From: Magnolia sinica
Lineage: Eukaryota; Streptophyta; Magnoliopsida; Magnoliales; Magnoliaceae
DNA length: 64,000 nt
Direction of reading: 5' to 3'
Assembly (NCBI RefSeq): GCF_029962835.1
Contig: NC_080583.1
Location: 67,379,158-67,443,157, forward strand
Under the pieces are notes generated by a model that saw nothing but the letters and a program-made list of their open reading frames with translations, did no database searches and was not told where the DNA came from. A program made the translations under genes and the position numbers. The number at the start of each line of letters is the position of its first letter. Positions within the stretch are counted from its first letter, which is position 1. This document shows, one piece after another, positions 23,569 to 35,054 of this stretch.

Positions 23569-25777
23569 TGATGTTTTATTTAAACGAACCTGATTTAAAT
23601 TGATTTTAAACTCGCAAGTATACGAATCAGGTATAAACACGGTACATATTATAAGATTGTTCCCACAATGACTGATTGTCACAATTCGAATTTTATGATT
23701 CTTCTTAACTAATCCAGCAAATAGTTTAGCTAGTTATTAAGTAAAATAACAAAAATCAATGAAAAATAACTGAGAACAAGAAGGAAAATTCACTCAAGAA
23801 AAACACTAGGACTTTTAAATTCACCCCTAATTATCCTAACTCTTGTTTTACTTGTTGATTCACCCTAATTCAGATTGATATAAATTCAATAAATAAAGCA
23901 CAATTTGTGTCCTTGTTCAGGCACACAGGATGCATAATTCCCTTGAAGTACAAGTGATTTTTCCCTTAACATCAATTGTCCCTAATGCATGTACATCAAT
24001 TATCATGTATATACAGACATTAAGAATCAACCAAACCACTTAAATCCACATCCACCATTTAATATCTTGATTATGAGTCACAGAAGATGAAATTGGAAAA
24101 AAATCTCAAGGATCACATCTTTCCATCCATGTTTAGGCATAAATAGATGTAAATTCCTATTTCTTTCTCTGTAGGAAAACCTGTTCATGGTCAGATACAA
24201 GCACACCTAGAATAAGATTTCAAACAACATCCACTTCTAGACTTTGGGTAAGCTCATAAATTGGAGAGGTATGGAGTTTTCATTTAATCATAATAGAGAA
24301 AGAAATAAATCAATCAATTCCGGATGAAAGAAACAAACAACAAGAATCATTCAAATTATGGGCTTCATCTTAGCCCTAGCTAAGAAATTAAAAATTCATG
24401 AGATGTAACATAGATTCAAATGGAAAGAAGAAAAATATAATTAATAAGAAACACATCCCTTACACAACCCTCTGATTTCTTTCAATCTGTGACGAATCTG
24501 TCAACCCCAACACCGTCAAAAGAAATCTCTTTTGGAGCAATCTATTTTGGAGTTATCTCTTCTCGAGCAATCTCCCCTAGAGGAGATGATTTAACCTGGC
24601 TTTATAGCTATTTTAGCCGTCCAAAACTCTCAACGGAAGCTTCCTCTTTCATCCATTCGCAGCAACAATGGAAACTCATTTCTATTTCTTCTCCTATTGA
24701 AAACCCAAAACAACAACTCCTCTCTCCTGTTTCTTTTTCTTTTTTTTTCTTTTACCTTGGACCAAGAGGCAGTCGCCTCTTTCTTTCTTTCATTTTTTCT
24801 TTCCAGCAGCTAACGCATGTGACGTGCCCTTTTCTTTCCTTCTGTATATATATAATTTTTCTTTTATTTTAAAATATATGATAGTGATTCACAATCTGAA
24901 CCATCTGCTGTATTTCAGGCATGTTATTTGCCTAAATGGACTGTTGACACGAGCAATGGATGACCATAACTCTAAAAAAAACGTCCATCTATTAGATTTT
25001 GATCGTCTGGCATATTGGCATCTCATATTCCAACCAAATTCGGACTTGAGCCCTAATTTCATACTCTTTAAGGTGAAAGTATCATATGGGCCAAATTGGA
25101 TCCCTAATTTCAATCCAAAATTTCAAGGAATCAGGATGACATAAGCATACGTGAGGAGCTCATCATATTGTTATTCTTTTTTACAAAAATTGCTACTTTT
25201 CATTTTTCTCTTGTAACTTCCTTCACGGTCATCAGATTGAAGTGAAACTTGACACCTTGGCATTTTTCGACGCATTCTTCACACTGGTAAAAAATTCAGC
25301 TCAAGATTTCACTCCAAGAAAAAGTCGATATTTTAGTGTTGGTGTATGTAGCGTTTATGCTCTCTCACTGTACTCTGGCCCACACACATTATTGTCATTC
25401 AATCTGGACCATCTGGCATACTCGTGATAATATTTTAACCGTACAGTTACAGTATCATCTTAAGATTTCATGTTCAACATACGTGTGGACCCCTGGATTT
25501 TCAAATAATTGCAATATGATATATCCATTCATTTTCTTCACCCAATAAAATTCCATGACCTGCCTTAGATGATTTCCTGAGGGTTGGACAACTTCACGGC
25601 TCATCTGGACCATAAATCTGAGAGATGTACATTCTTCCGTATCTGTTCCGCTTTTCACATCATCTTCCATTATCTGTAAGTATCATCACAATCACAAAAT
25701 CAGATGGAATTAGGCTAAAATAAGATACTGAAAGGCATAATTTTAGGAGTATAACTGTCAATATTTCATGTATATCA
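23569..25777 (-). repeat. Athila 5' LTR (right copy, ~2.2 kb)
   Basis: Plus-strand ends are TGATG and TATCA. It aligns along its length with 22-2285, with many scattered substitutions and small indels, suggesting an older insertion than the nested Tekay element. Confidence 0.9.
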
Positions 25778-25782
25778 ATACA
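25778..25782. repeat. Right TSD of Athila element (ATACA)
   Basis: Identical to 17-21. Confidence 0.85.
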
Positions 25783-26124
25783 CAACAAGCTTCTCTCCTT
25801 CTTCTAGCATGGTGGAGAACTGGGGCCGAAGTCAATCTCATTTTCAGCTCTTAGAAGGCTGCTTCTGCATTCTCATTCCACTCGAATCATGCATTCTTCC
25901 TTATTAACAAAGTAAGGGTCGAGCAAACCTCAAAAACTCTCGAATAAAGTGGAGGTAGTAGTCGGCCATGCCCAGAAAAGCTTCTCACATTGATAATTGT
26001 AGTGGGCCACTCCTGCTCGCCTACTGCATCTACCTTAGCAGGGTCTACTGCAATGCCTTCTTCTATTACACCGTGCCCCAGAAATTTAACTTCCTTCTCC
26101 CAAAAGTTGCACTTAAATAGTTTA
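25783..26124 (-). pseudogene. Ty3/gypsy RT-RNase H fragment
   Basis: The minus strand shows the RT thumb and RNase H junction: CNFWEKEVKFLG, EEGIAVDPAKVDAV, then RKNA, stop, FEWNENAEAAF and ELK. These blocks are standard for gypsy RT but carry stops and frameshifts. Both ends are cut, by the Athila element on the left and a copia LTR on the right. It is not part of the Athila element, whose own RT is at 6361-7090. Confidence 0.75.
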
Positions 26125-27538
26125 TGTAAGTGGAGCTATCAATGTCCTAGAAGGGGTGGGGGGAAATAAGATTTAACCAATTTTTTATAATCAATCTAAG
26201 AAAATAAATTTAGAAAAGCAATTAATATTGAAATATTAATTTCAATTGAGTCGTGAGACAACCTTCGCCTAATCTCTTAGGTAGGACAACCTTATTTCAC
26301 GACTTCCTTCATTTCATTATAATAAATACAAGGAAAATATTATCAATCACCACAAGATAAACAGAGTAATAGCGGTTTGGTGTTAACACACACCTACTCC
26401 ACTCCCAATATTACTTCTCCACATAATTTTGGCTTTCCATTATAACAAAGGTTTTCATAGGCTAACCTCAACAACCTCTTATAGTTTGTAATTTTCACAG
26501 GCTATCACAACTAACCTCAAGTGATTTTAATGGACTTATCACTTCTCAACCCGATGAGATTTTTTCAGACAATCTCGATCAACCTAAAATAAATGTAATT
26601 TACCAGATGAAAAACGTATCTTCTTGAATATGTGAGTTGAAACAGAGATATCAATGAAGCCTTTGAAGATGAAGATTTAGTAGTTGCAGTGATTAATTCT
26701 TTTCTCAGATGAAGACAAATCAATGTATGCACGACCAAGAAGGATCTAAGGATAGATAATTTTTCAAAGAGAAAAATCCTAAAAGCTACGAATTTAATCC
26801 TCTATTCTCAAGTTGAGTATATGCCCCTCCCTACGTAAATTTACCGAGGCTTGAGAAGAGAATTGAATAAGCTAAAAAATAATACATGAAAGATAATGCA
26901 AATAGTTTGAAAAAAAAAAAATTCACTTTTGTTTCATATGTTCTTTCTCTCTTTTTTTCTTCTTATAAAACTATAAGAAATTATCTCTATTTATTGCAAA
27001 TATATAGGTGCTTCGATCAGTCTAAGAATCCTTTCGGCTAGTCAGAGTTTCATGATTATGTTTCAACGACTAGCAAATTTCATGAGGCGAGCCCGAGATA
27101 GAATTTGGTCGGCTTGAGATTCCTTCAGCTGGTTGGAAAGAGGGTTTGGCTGGCCTAAGATTCATGAAAACAAAAACAACTTATTGCTGGAAACTTGACC
27201 TAGGTTGCTCTCGGGCTGACCCAAGATGGTTCGGCTAGCCGAAGACAGGGTTAAGCTAGTTGAACAACCTTGAATTTCAACTTTAAAAACACAATAAGTT
27301 ACAACTTAGAAAACTACTAAGATGTACTTTAACTAAAGGTCTTTCCTAAGGTCTGCTTTACATGTAAGTTGGCATACAATTGATTTTTCTCTTGAAATTC
27401 TTCTGAGCCTTCTAATCCCAAGATGTTAAGTTGTGCTCTAGTCTTGAAATGTTGAATTGAACTGAAGTTACATGTAATATATATTTTGACTACGAGATTT
27501 AACAATCTATTTGTGTGCTTAAAACATTAACTCTTACA
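26125..27538 (-). repeat. Copia-type LTR, minus orientation
   Basis: The termini TGTAAG and CTTACA are inverted repeats with TG/CA ends. The adjoining sequence on the right reads GACAAAGGGGGAGAT on the minus strand, the purine tract typical of plant copia elements. It is therefore a 3' LTR with the element body to the right. No second LTR copy is visible in the window, so the right boundary relies on the tract and termini. Confidence 0.65.
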
Positions 27539-27855
27539 ATCTCCCCCTTTGTCAATTTCGTGATAAAACATAATACATTATACATTTATCACATTCATAT
27601 CATTCATCACATTACAAGTACTCAAGACTACATAAACTCAACAACCATATTTAGAATGTTGAAGGCCTCGAGCCTGTAACTTATAGTTAAAAATTCTCTT
27701 GAAAAATATGATGCTCCCTTGGAAAATATAATTAAAACAAACTTTTTTCCACATGATTCATCTCTCCATATGAGTTCATCGCTCCCCCTTTATGTCACAA
27801 GTTGACAAAGGAAGGTGAAGTTTATTAATCATAGAGGAAGAATGAATAAGATACA
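27539..27855 (-). mobile_element. Truncated copia internal 3' sequence
   Basis: About 320 bases that would be the 3' end of the copia internal region. It starts at the polypurine tract (27539-27553) and stops where the Tekay-family LTR begins. A second pyrimidine run (GCTCCCCCTTT, about 27782) occurs inside. No coding domain is recognisable. Confidence 0.5.
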
Positions 27856-28597
27856 TGTGAGGCCGGTATCCTAACCCATACTGTTCCGTAGGCTTCCACG
27901 GTCCTCCCAGTCGAATTCCGGCAACTTGCGATATGTAATCGGCAATTGCGCGCAACCCTGCGTCATATCCCGTATTCCAGAGTCGACTCGACCTGAGACT
28001 TATACCCTAGCGACCGTGCAGTCGTCGCGATTCCAACTTCGCGTATTACGCGCCGAGACGATACCTAGGCCAAGAGATGTGGGCCCGTGTTCAGTTCGAG
28101 AAAAATGTCACGCATTACAAATTCCAAGAGAATGTCCCATCAATCACATCAAATATCACATCAATCCATCAATCAAAGTCAAGTACAAGCAACTCATACC
28201 CTAGCCTTACCTCTCTCTTACACAAGTACCCTAAGTCAACAAGCACCTTACCTCTCATGTCACTCCACCATCCCTCTCTCCCATCACCTCTCTCTCTCTC
28301 TCTCTCATTCTCCCAAGCAACCATGGGAGGTGGACGTCCAAGCTCTCCATGAGAAAGAGCTTGGTGTGGCCCACCTTCCTACCATCCAATCCCACCCTCC
28401 ATGATCGATCTCAATCGTTGAAGTTCATCCATTGGAGCTCTAGAGGCGATAGGCAGAAGAAGGAAGAGAAGATCCTTATGTGGGTGATCTAACTATCGAT
28501 TTTGTTATTTGAGGGCCCACATATGGTGGGACCCATCTTGATGTATGCTTTGTATTTAGGGAGGGCCCATAGTGGCGGGGTCCCTCCCCTTCTTACC

Positions 28598-28599
<2 letters not shown>

Positions 28600-28657
<58 letters not shown>
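28600..28657. repeat. (CT)n microsatellite in LTR
   Basis: Uninterrupted CT dinucleotides, followed by a short (TG)n at 28671-28683. GA/CT tracts occur at the equivalent place in the other LTR copies (about 10082, 18982, 53232, 59300). Confidence 0.93.
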
Positions 28658-28660
<3 letters not shown>

Positions 28661-29193
28661 TGGATGAGGGTGTGTGTGTGTGTGGCCCACCATGAAGTAT
28701 GTATATTATCCATGCCGTCCACCTTCGTGGGATCCACCCGATGGATGTGTTAGATCTACACCGTCCAGCCTGTTACCAAGTCTGGACGGAAGGAAAACAC
28801 AAATATCAGCTTGATCCAAGAGTGTGGCCCACCTGACGTGGGGCCACCATGTTGCATGGGACCATTCATACCATCCTTTCACGTGGAGCCTACTATATTA
28901 GGTGGGCCCCTTCCATCCAGGCCGTCCATCATCCCTGGACGCTGGACGCTGTCTCTTACACGGCTACACACACGTGTGTGTGTGTGTATAATACATATAA
29001 TATATATGCTATATAATATAATATATTATATATTGTATAGATGTTGTGGTGGGCCACTGATACGTGGGACCCACCTTTATCTTAACGCCTACACCGTCCA
29101 GATGGATCTGGAAGGTGGATATGGTCACCTCCTGCCGCATGTGTTTTATATATATAATGTTATATTATATATGATATTATATTATATTATATT

Positions 29194-29213
29194 ACACACA
29201 CACACACACACAC
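29194..29213. repeat. (CA)n microsatellite
   Basis: A short CA run after an AT-rich block, equivalent to the TA/CA microsatellite of the other LTR copies. Confidence 0.85.
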
Positions 29214-30461
29214 ATAACAGTGGGTCACTACGTGGACCACACCGTGATGTATGGTTGCATCTACACCGTCCAGTTGTTGGACGGTGCAGCAAGCTTGACG
29301 TCCAGCCATCTATCCATTTGGCATACGGTCCCACCATGATGCGTGTGCTGTATCCCTACCGTCCATCCAATTTGGAGGGGCCATGCGTGATGTATGGGTC
29401 TTATCCACACCGTCCATATGGTGGGACGGTGGGCCCCCTTTTGATACATATATTCTATATTCAGCCATCCATTAGATTAGACGTGGCCCCACCATGCTGC
29501 ATGTGTTTTATCCAAACCATCCATACATTGGGTAAGCTCGTCCTTGGGCCTAAGACTAAAAATAAAACAGATCTAGTTATCAAGTGAACCACACTACAAA
29601 CCCCTTTGGGTCACAGAAGTTTTGGACCAATATGATATTTGTTTCTCAGGTTGGTTCAAGTCCTTGTGACTTAATACATGATATGATGGCCCCTGTGAAA
29701 TTTTGTATAGTGGAAATCACTGTCTCCATTGCTATTTGTGATGTGATCCAACTGACCTTTTGATCACTATCACCACTGTTATTTTTGGTATGGTCCAGAT
29801 GAACTTTTAATATGATTCATTGTTTAGATAATGCTCTAAAATGATCTCCATAGATGGATGAATGGTGTAGTTGTTGTGGTCCATTTGATATGGCTCGTTT
29901 AATGTATTTGGGGCCCACTTGGAAGGGCCCGATGTGATGTATATGAGGCCCTTGTATAAGGCCCAATATGATGTATTTGGGGCCCATGGGTCGAGGCCCA
30001 TTAAGATGTATTTGGGACCCATGGGTTGAGACCCATTGAGATATATTAGAGGCCCAAGTATGAGGCCCACTTGATTGTATTAGGCCCATGTGTAGGGCCC
30101 ACCTATTGTGTGTTTGAAGCACATGGGTTGTGGCCCACTGTGATGTATTCGGGGCCCATGGGACGTGGCCCATCCGACGTATATAGGCCCATGTGATGCG
30201 GCCCAATGTGATGTATTCGAGGCCCATGAGTGAGGCCCATTGTGATGTTTCGAGGTCCATGTGATGCGGCCCATAGTGATGTGTATGTAGCCCTCGTATG
30301 AGGTCAATTGCAATGTGTATTAGGCCTTTGTGTGAGGCCATGGGCCCACTATATGTTTAACCCTATGTGGGCCACTCCCTGGGAGCAATGTTGGTTGAAT
30401 GTCCACATTGATGGGCAATGATGGTTGGCTGTCCACATTGTGACCTTCCCTTAGGCCTTGT

Positions 30462-30660
30462 TAGGCCGATTCCGATTGTTGAGGCTGAGTCTGATTGACG
30501 AGGCCGATTCCGTTAGTTGAGGTCGATTGTCGAGGCCGATTCTGATTGTCGATTCTGATTGTCGATTCCAGTTGTCGAGGCCGATTCCGTTTGACGAGGT
30601 CGATTCCGATTGTCGAGGCCGATTCCAATTATCGAGGCTGATTTCGATTGCTGAGGGTGA
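30462..30660. repeat. CGATTCCGATTGTCGAGGC-type tandem repeat
   Basis: Degenerate units of about 12-20 bases based on GAGGCCGATTCCGATTGTC. A related array in opposite orientation lies in the solo LTR at about 46062-46135 (CATCGATAATCGGCCTC). It is therefore an LTR-internal minisatellite retained in some copies. Confidence 0.75.
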
Positions 30661-31790
30661 TTGTCAAGACCCATATGATGTATATGCGGCCCGTAGTTGA
30701 GACCCATTGTGATATGTATTCGTCCTATGTTTGAGGCCCAATATGATGTATATGCGGCCCGTGTTTGAGGCCCATAGATGTATATGCGGCCCATATTTGA
30801 GGCCCGTTGGGATGTATATTCAGACCGTATTTAAGGCCTAATGTGATGAATATGAGGTCTACGTGATGAGGCTCATTGTGATGCATTTGAGGGCCTGGCG
30901 ATGAAGCCCATTATGATGTATATTAGGCTCATGTGAGAGGCCCATCGTGATGTGTATTAAGCTCTTAAGTAAGGCCCATGGTGTTGTATATTAGGCCCTT
31001 GTGCGACGCCATGGGTCCACTATATGTTAGGCTCTATGTGGGTCATTCTTTGGGGGCAATGTTGGTTAAATGTCCACATTCTCAAGGTCAATTGTTGATG
31101 TCGATTATTAATACCGATTATGAGTATGTGACAACATAGTATCATGATACATGCCCATACGCATCATCTGCATGTTTGTTATGACATGTGGTTAACCATT
31201 ACACATGTCATTGAGCAGATTGTTATAAGACTCCCTGATAGGTGAAGGTTATCTCACATGAGCGCACGGTATGCGCAGGATTGATGCATGACTGGATTGT
31301 ATGACTCATGCATCTTGCATGTGTGTTGTGACTACTGTACGCCCTAGTGATATCAGGGTCATAGCTGCCACAGGCATATCGTGGATGGCCAGATGGGACA
31401 CCAGAAATATTTGGTTCTAGCATACGGGCGTCATAGATGTCCCTGAGTGAAAATCTGTAAACCTCCGTGGCCAGGAGACACCCCAATGTTGAGACCGAGT
31501 GGATATATATGTGCACATGAGGGTCAAATACTAGGAGGTTGCGTCTCTCACTGTGTCGTGATCGGTTGGGATGGGGTGTGGCCTTACCCGCCCGAGAGTA
31601 GGGAGCATTGCTAGGCTGAGTTTGACCAGCTCATGAATGGGTCCACTATCGACGTGCCGAGTAGATATTGGCTGACTACTGGTTAAGCGGATGGGGAGGT
31701 CTCTTCCATTTACATGGTCGCGCATCAATGGGCGGCGATTTGCATGTAGAGTGTACTAGACCCTGGTGATGATCTCAGAGAGGAAAGTCA

Positions 31791-32755
31791 TTTTGCAACA
31801 ACATTATGCCATTTGTGCAAACTGGCTTTTTGTTCGAAGCATTGTCATGCATCAACACTTGGTTGTATTCAGATGAACTCACATAAACCCTCTAGTGATT
31901 GTTTGCTCCTCTATTGTGTTATCAATCTTTCATTGTTATTAGGCAAGATCACCTCAATAAGTATTTTCGCAATAGGGTTGAGTGGGAGATGTCTATATAA
32001 CAACCTCAAGTGAAGGCCCGCGTGTTGGAAAGGGAAAGGAAGGTGATTCCAGCCATACCTTTAGATGGGACACCATCCCCTCCTGCTCCTCTCCATACCT
32101 CTCCCTCTCCTCCTTCACCAACTCTTCTCTCTCATTAACAATCTATCCCTTTTGCAACTATTCATAGAGAGCAAAACGAGGGAGAAAAGAGATAAGATAC
32201 GAAAGAGGAAGGAAAGAAGAAAGACAACGTTCACGTGGGCCTGCTCTCGTGCCGATCAATCAATGACCCTAACGTTAGTCACCTTCTTTGTTGTAGGACT
32301 GGGAATGTGAAGAGTTCGAACTTCCCTTTATAGTTGAATCGAGTTGGTTGCATTTCATCTCCTCAATTCGGTCCATCATGCAGTTTGAATCACTTGATCC
32401 TTATTTTGTGCAAATCCAGGCATCTAACTATATCATCCTAATTGCCAATATATAAAGAATGCAGCCTTTGTCATGTAGGTAGGAAAACCTGTGTTAGTGA
32501 CTTAGGACCTAGTAGCATGTTTTTCAGAATGAATTAGACATAATTAAGTCTGGTTTATTGTGCAATATTAGAGAACTTTAAGTTGGTAGGAGGAAATGCC
32601 TGGGTCCTACTCTCAACGGGACTGTATAAGTGCATTTTGTTCAAAGCTCTAGAAAGAAAAACATCAAGATCTACTACAATAATGGATAAGAGGAACCCAT
32701 GTTCTCGAGCAATCTTTCCTTGTGAAACAGATATCATGGTGTTTTATGGAGTACT

Positions 32756-32806
<51 letters not shown>

Positions 32807-33300
32807 GAGGATACCTATAACACCATCCAGAGATCAACAGTCTGGTCAAGCCAGGTTGAATCTGGTTGTTGAATCTTAGGTGAGAACAACAATAGGGCCT
32901 TACTAGTAATGCGATCAAACTTAATATGATTGGGTTAGCACACTCCATCTCACCATGTGAAGGAATCCAAATGGATTTTTTTGAAGTATAGAGACATGGA
33001 GGCTAACTCTCGTTGGGTGTATAGTTTGTCCTGGTTATCAAGCTTGCATGTTTGGCACTTCTTCCCCTATATTGAGAATACCCTAAGGAGAGAAGTTGAG
33101 GAAAAATCAAATTTTCTAAGGGTATTGCAAATGGCAACAACACAGAGCAATTCATGTACGTGATTAGTTATATCTCCAGTTGATTAGATGCATGATGATG
33201 TTAGAAAATCAAAAGTTCCAATTACAAATCTTCTTTTGGCAAATTATGGACCTTGTAGTGTCCATTCCAGGAAGGCCCTGTTAAAGTCCCTTGATATACA
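31791..33300. other. Low-copy sequence, no gene recognised
   Basis: After the LTR fragment ends I see no domain, LTR or terminal inverted repeat. Short ORFs are unsupported. A compound (TG)n(AG)n microsatellite lies at 32757-32806. Confidence 0.5.
32757..32806. repeat. (TG)n(AG)n microsatellite
   Basis: About 24 bases of TG followed by about 26 bases of AG, in otherwise non-repetitive sequence. Confidence 0.93.
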
Positions 33301-33331
33301 TTCATACACCATCTTCTAACGGCTCGAGCTT

Positions 33332-33410
33332 TTAGATCAAGTGGTGATTTGATATGGTATCAAAGCATAAAGTTAGATCAAGTGGTGATTTGACATGGTA
33401 TCAAAGCAGA
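33332..33410 (+). repeat. 41-bp tandem duplication carrying a PBS-like motif
   Basis: The unit AGATCAAGTGGTGATTTG is followed by TGGTATCAAAGC, and it occurs twice 41 bases apart (motif at 33355-33366 and 33396-33407). TGGTATCAAAGC complements initiator tRNA-Met and is the PBS of the copia element at 43447, so this may be the junction of a decayed small LTR element. No LTR pair was found around it. Confidence 0.6.
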
Positions 33411-34550
33411 AGGTCATGTATTTAAATCTTGAAAGCAGCAATTGCAGGCCGCAATCTACTTCCTTGTACACTACCTCACACCTACGCAGAATATTGAATG
33501 TGGTCTTTGTTCTCCATAGCTCATACTCTTTTGAGTGTAGTGGTCTTTGATCTCCATAGCTCATACTCTTTGAGTGTATCCCTTAGCCATCTATCAATGG
33601 GTCTCACCTGATGGATAGACCCCACAGAGCTTGGGTGTTTTAAGCGCGACGAATACAGGTATCATAGATAATTCCACTCCATCGTCTCTAGTACATTTTT
33701 TTTTCTGATATGCATGTGCCCAACATGGTAAGCGGCTCTGCCTGGTTCTTGGGTCAGAGTATGTTGACATACAGCAGTTTCCATTGCTATGCAAATAGCA
33801 TTCCCACTTTTTTTAAGACAACAATCAAGAAAAAAATAATAATAATAATAATAAAATGAAACCAAAGGCTACACTTTCGCTGGAAAAAAAAAAAGTGCTT
33901 GAAATGAGTTTTTCACTCTCTTTTTTTCAAAGTAACGAAATAGTGACGGATGGTGAAAATGAATGTTTCAAAGCTCTCCATACTTTCAACATATTCCAAG
34001 AGTAGGTTCATACTAGCAAGGGATTGATGTATCAAGAAGAATTCCCAAAGCATTGCAACTACCTATGCTTTAGAACACCAGCAGGCAATTCAATGTGACC
34101 CATTACTTCCATTCAAACGGATTTTTTTTTTTTTTTTTTAAATACCTTTTATCAGACATGCCAACACGTAAGCTGTGGTTGTTTGGAGAGACAATTTGGA
34201 TGTTGGCTTTCAACATACATGGGTTCCTAGGAGTCCATCCAGCTCTTGGAGGCAGTTGGAGTAGAGCTTGGGCTCCCCATTTCCTTCAACATACATCTTC
34301 CCACTGGTTGGTTTTTGCTTGCTACAACAACTCTTGTTCTTGATACCTTCCTCCCTGCAGTGGCAAGTACCTGTTCCATTTGTCGCCGGTGACGTGATTT
34401 CTCACCATCTACCAGTTGTTCCTAATGGATAGAGATGGAACAAGTTCAGTAAGAAACACTAATAAGCTCAAAGTGTAAATTTGATATATACTTCAATCTT
34501 TAAAGCAATCAGAAACCCAATACTGAAGAAGACTAAAACACATAATATAA
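33411..34550. other. Non-coding interval
   Basis: No recognisable gene. It contains short A/T homopolymers (33880-33893, 34122-34139) and an ATT/AAT run at about 33836-33854. Confidence 0.45.
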
Positions 34551-34938
34551 GGGGTTGTTTGGTGGCATGGATTTTGGGCAGTTAGGAATTGGAATCTAGG
34601 ATTTTCAATCCAAATCATATTTGGCACCCCCTGAGGTCCTGGATTTCAAATCCGACTTGGATTAAAAATCCTCAAAGGGGACCCTTTTAAAATCCAAGAG
34701 AGAAGATGGAGTGCAAAATACTGGAATTTCAATCCTCTCCAACTGTCATAACTGACTCTCCTTGTCTCTTTTAAGACCCCTTAAGTCAAAATCCAGTCTG
34801 CCAAACATATTTTCTGAATTCCACATGATTGAAAATCCGGGATGCCAAAAGCAAGTCCAAGAATGCAAAATCCGGTTTTAAAATCTAGGGTTTGGATTCT
34901 ATATGTCAGAATCCAAACCCATCCTGCCAAACAACCCC
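34551..34938. mobile_element. MITE with 12-bp perfect terminal inverted repeats
   Basis: The left end GGGGTTGTTTGG and the right end CCAAACAACCCC are perfect inverted repeats, with further imperfect pairing inward. The element is 388 bp, non-coding, with repeated internal words such as AAAATCC and GGATTT. The left flank TAA and right flank AAA differ by one base, consistent with a decayed 3-bp TSD. Ends and TSD suit a Tourist-like (PIF/Harbinger) MITE, but hAT-type cannot be excluded without relatives. Confidence 0.78.
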
Positions 34939-35054
34939 AAAGTTTTCATCTCCCAATACAAACATTTGAGCAATATGATTGTGTAAATCCAAGACCCAAT
35001 AAGTTAAAGCACATATCCATGATATAAGAAAGTCTCTTTCTCTCAAAAATAGTT

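Larger units (their letters stand above)
22..25777 (-). mobile_element. Athila-type Ty3/gypsy retrotransposon, degenerate, interrupted
   Basis: This element reads right to left: 5' LTR (23569-25777), tRNA-Asp-like PBS, gag, zinc knuckle, protease, RT, RNase H, integrase, a non-coding 3' region, PPT and 3' LTR (22-2285). The flanking 5-bp TSD is ATACA on both sides. The tRNA-Asp PBS, the gag sequence (motif LLPSFYGLDKEDPYHQVKEF) and the long non-coding segment downstream of integrase fit the Athila lineage. Removing the nested 12.9 kb element leaves about 12.8 kb, near the usual size for the lineage. Every coding domain carries stops or frameshifts, so it is non-autonomous. An internal 579-bp segment is duplicated (21294-21872). 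The lineage call rests on motif recognition, not a phylogeny. Confidence 0.88.
27856..31790 (+). repeat. Tekay-family LTR, plus orientation, 3' truncated
   Basis: Begins TGTGAGGCCGGTATCC and continues as the reverse complement of the 7096-11105 LTR (ACTGTTCCGTAGGCTTCC, AATTCCGGCAACTTGCG). Homology persists to about 31782 (CTAGACCCTGGTGAT, then GAGAGGAAAGT) and then stops, leaving out roughly the last 600 bases. No internal domain follows, so it is a truncated solo LTR or the remnant of a deleted element. A 258-codon ORF at 28811-29587 lies inside it but matches no domain and is repeat sequence. Confidence 0.85.

Noticed and set aside
28811-29587. 258-codon plus-strand ORF
   Set aside because: Lies within a Tekay-family LTR, contains microsatellite-derived Thr-His runs and has no domain or conservation as protein in the other LTR copies.
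27856-31790. Pairing of this LTR with 47591-53026 as one large element
   Set aside because: Both are plus-oriented, but the second has its own perfect TSD, the lengths differ, and the sequence between contains a host gene rather than gag-pol.
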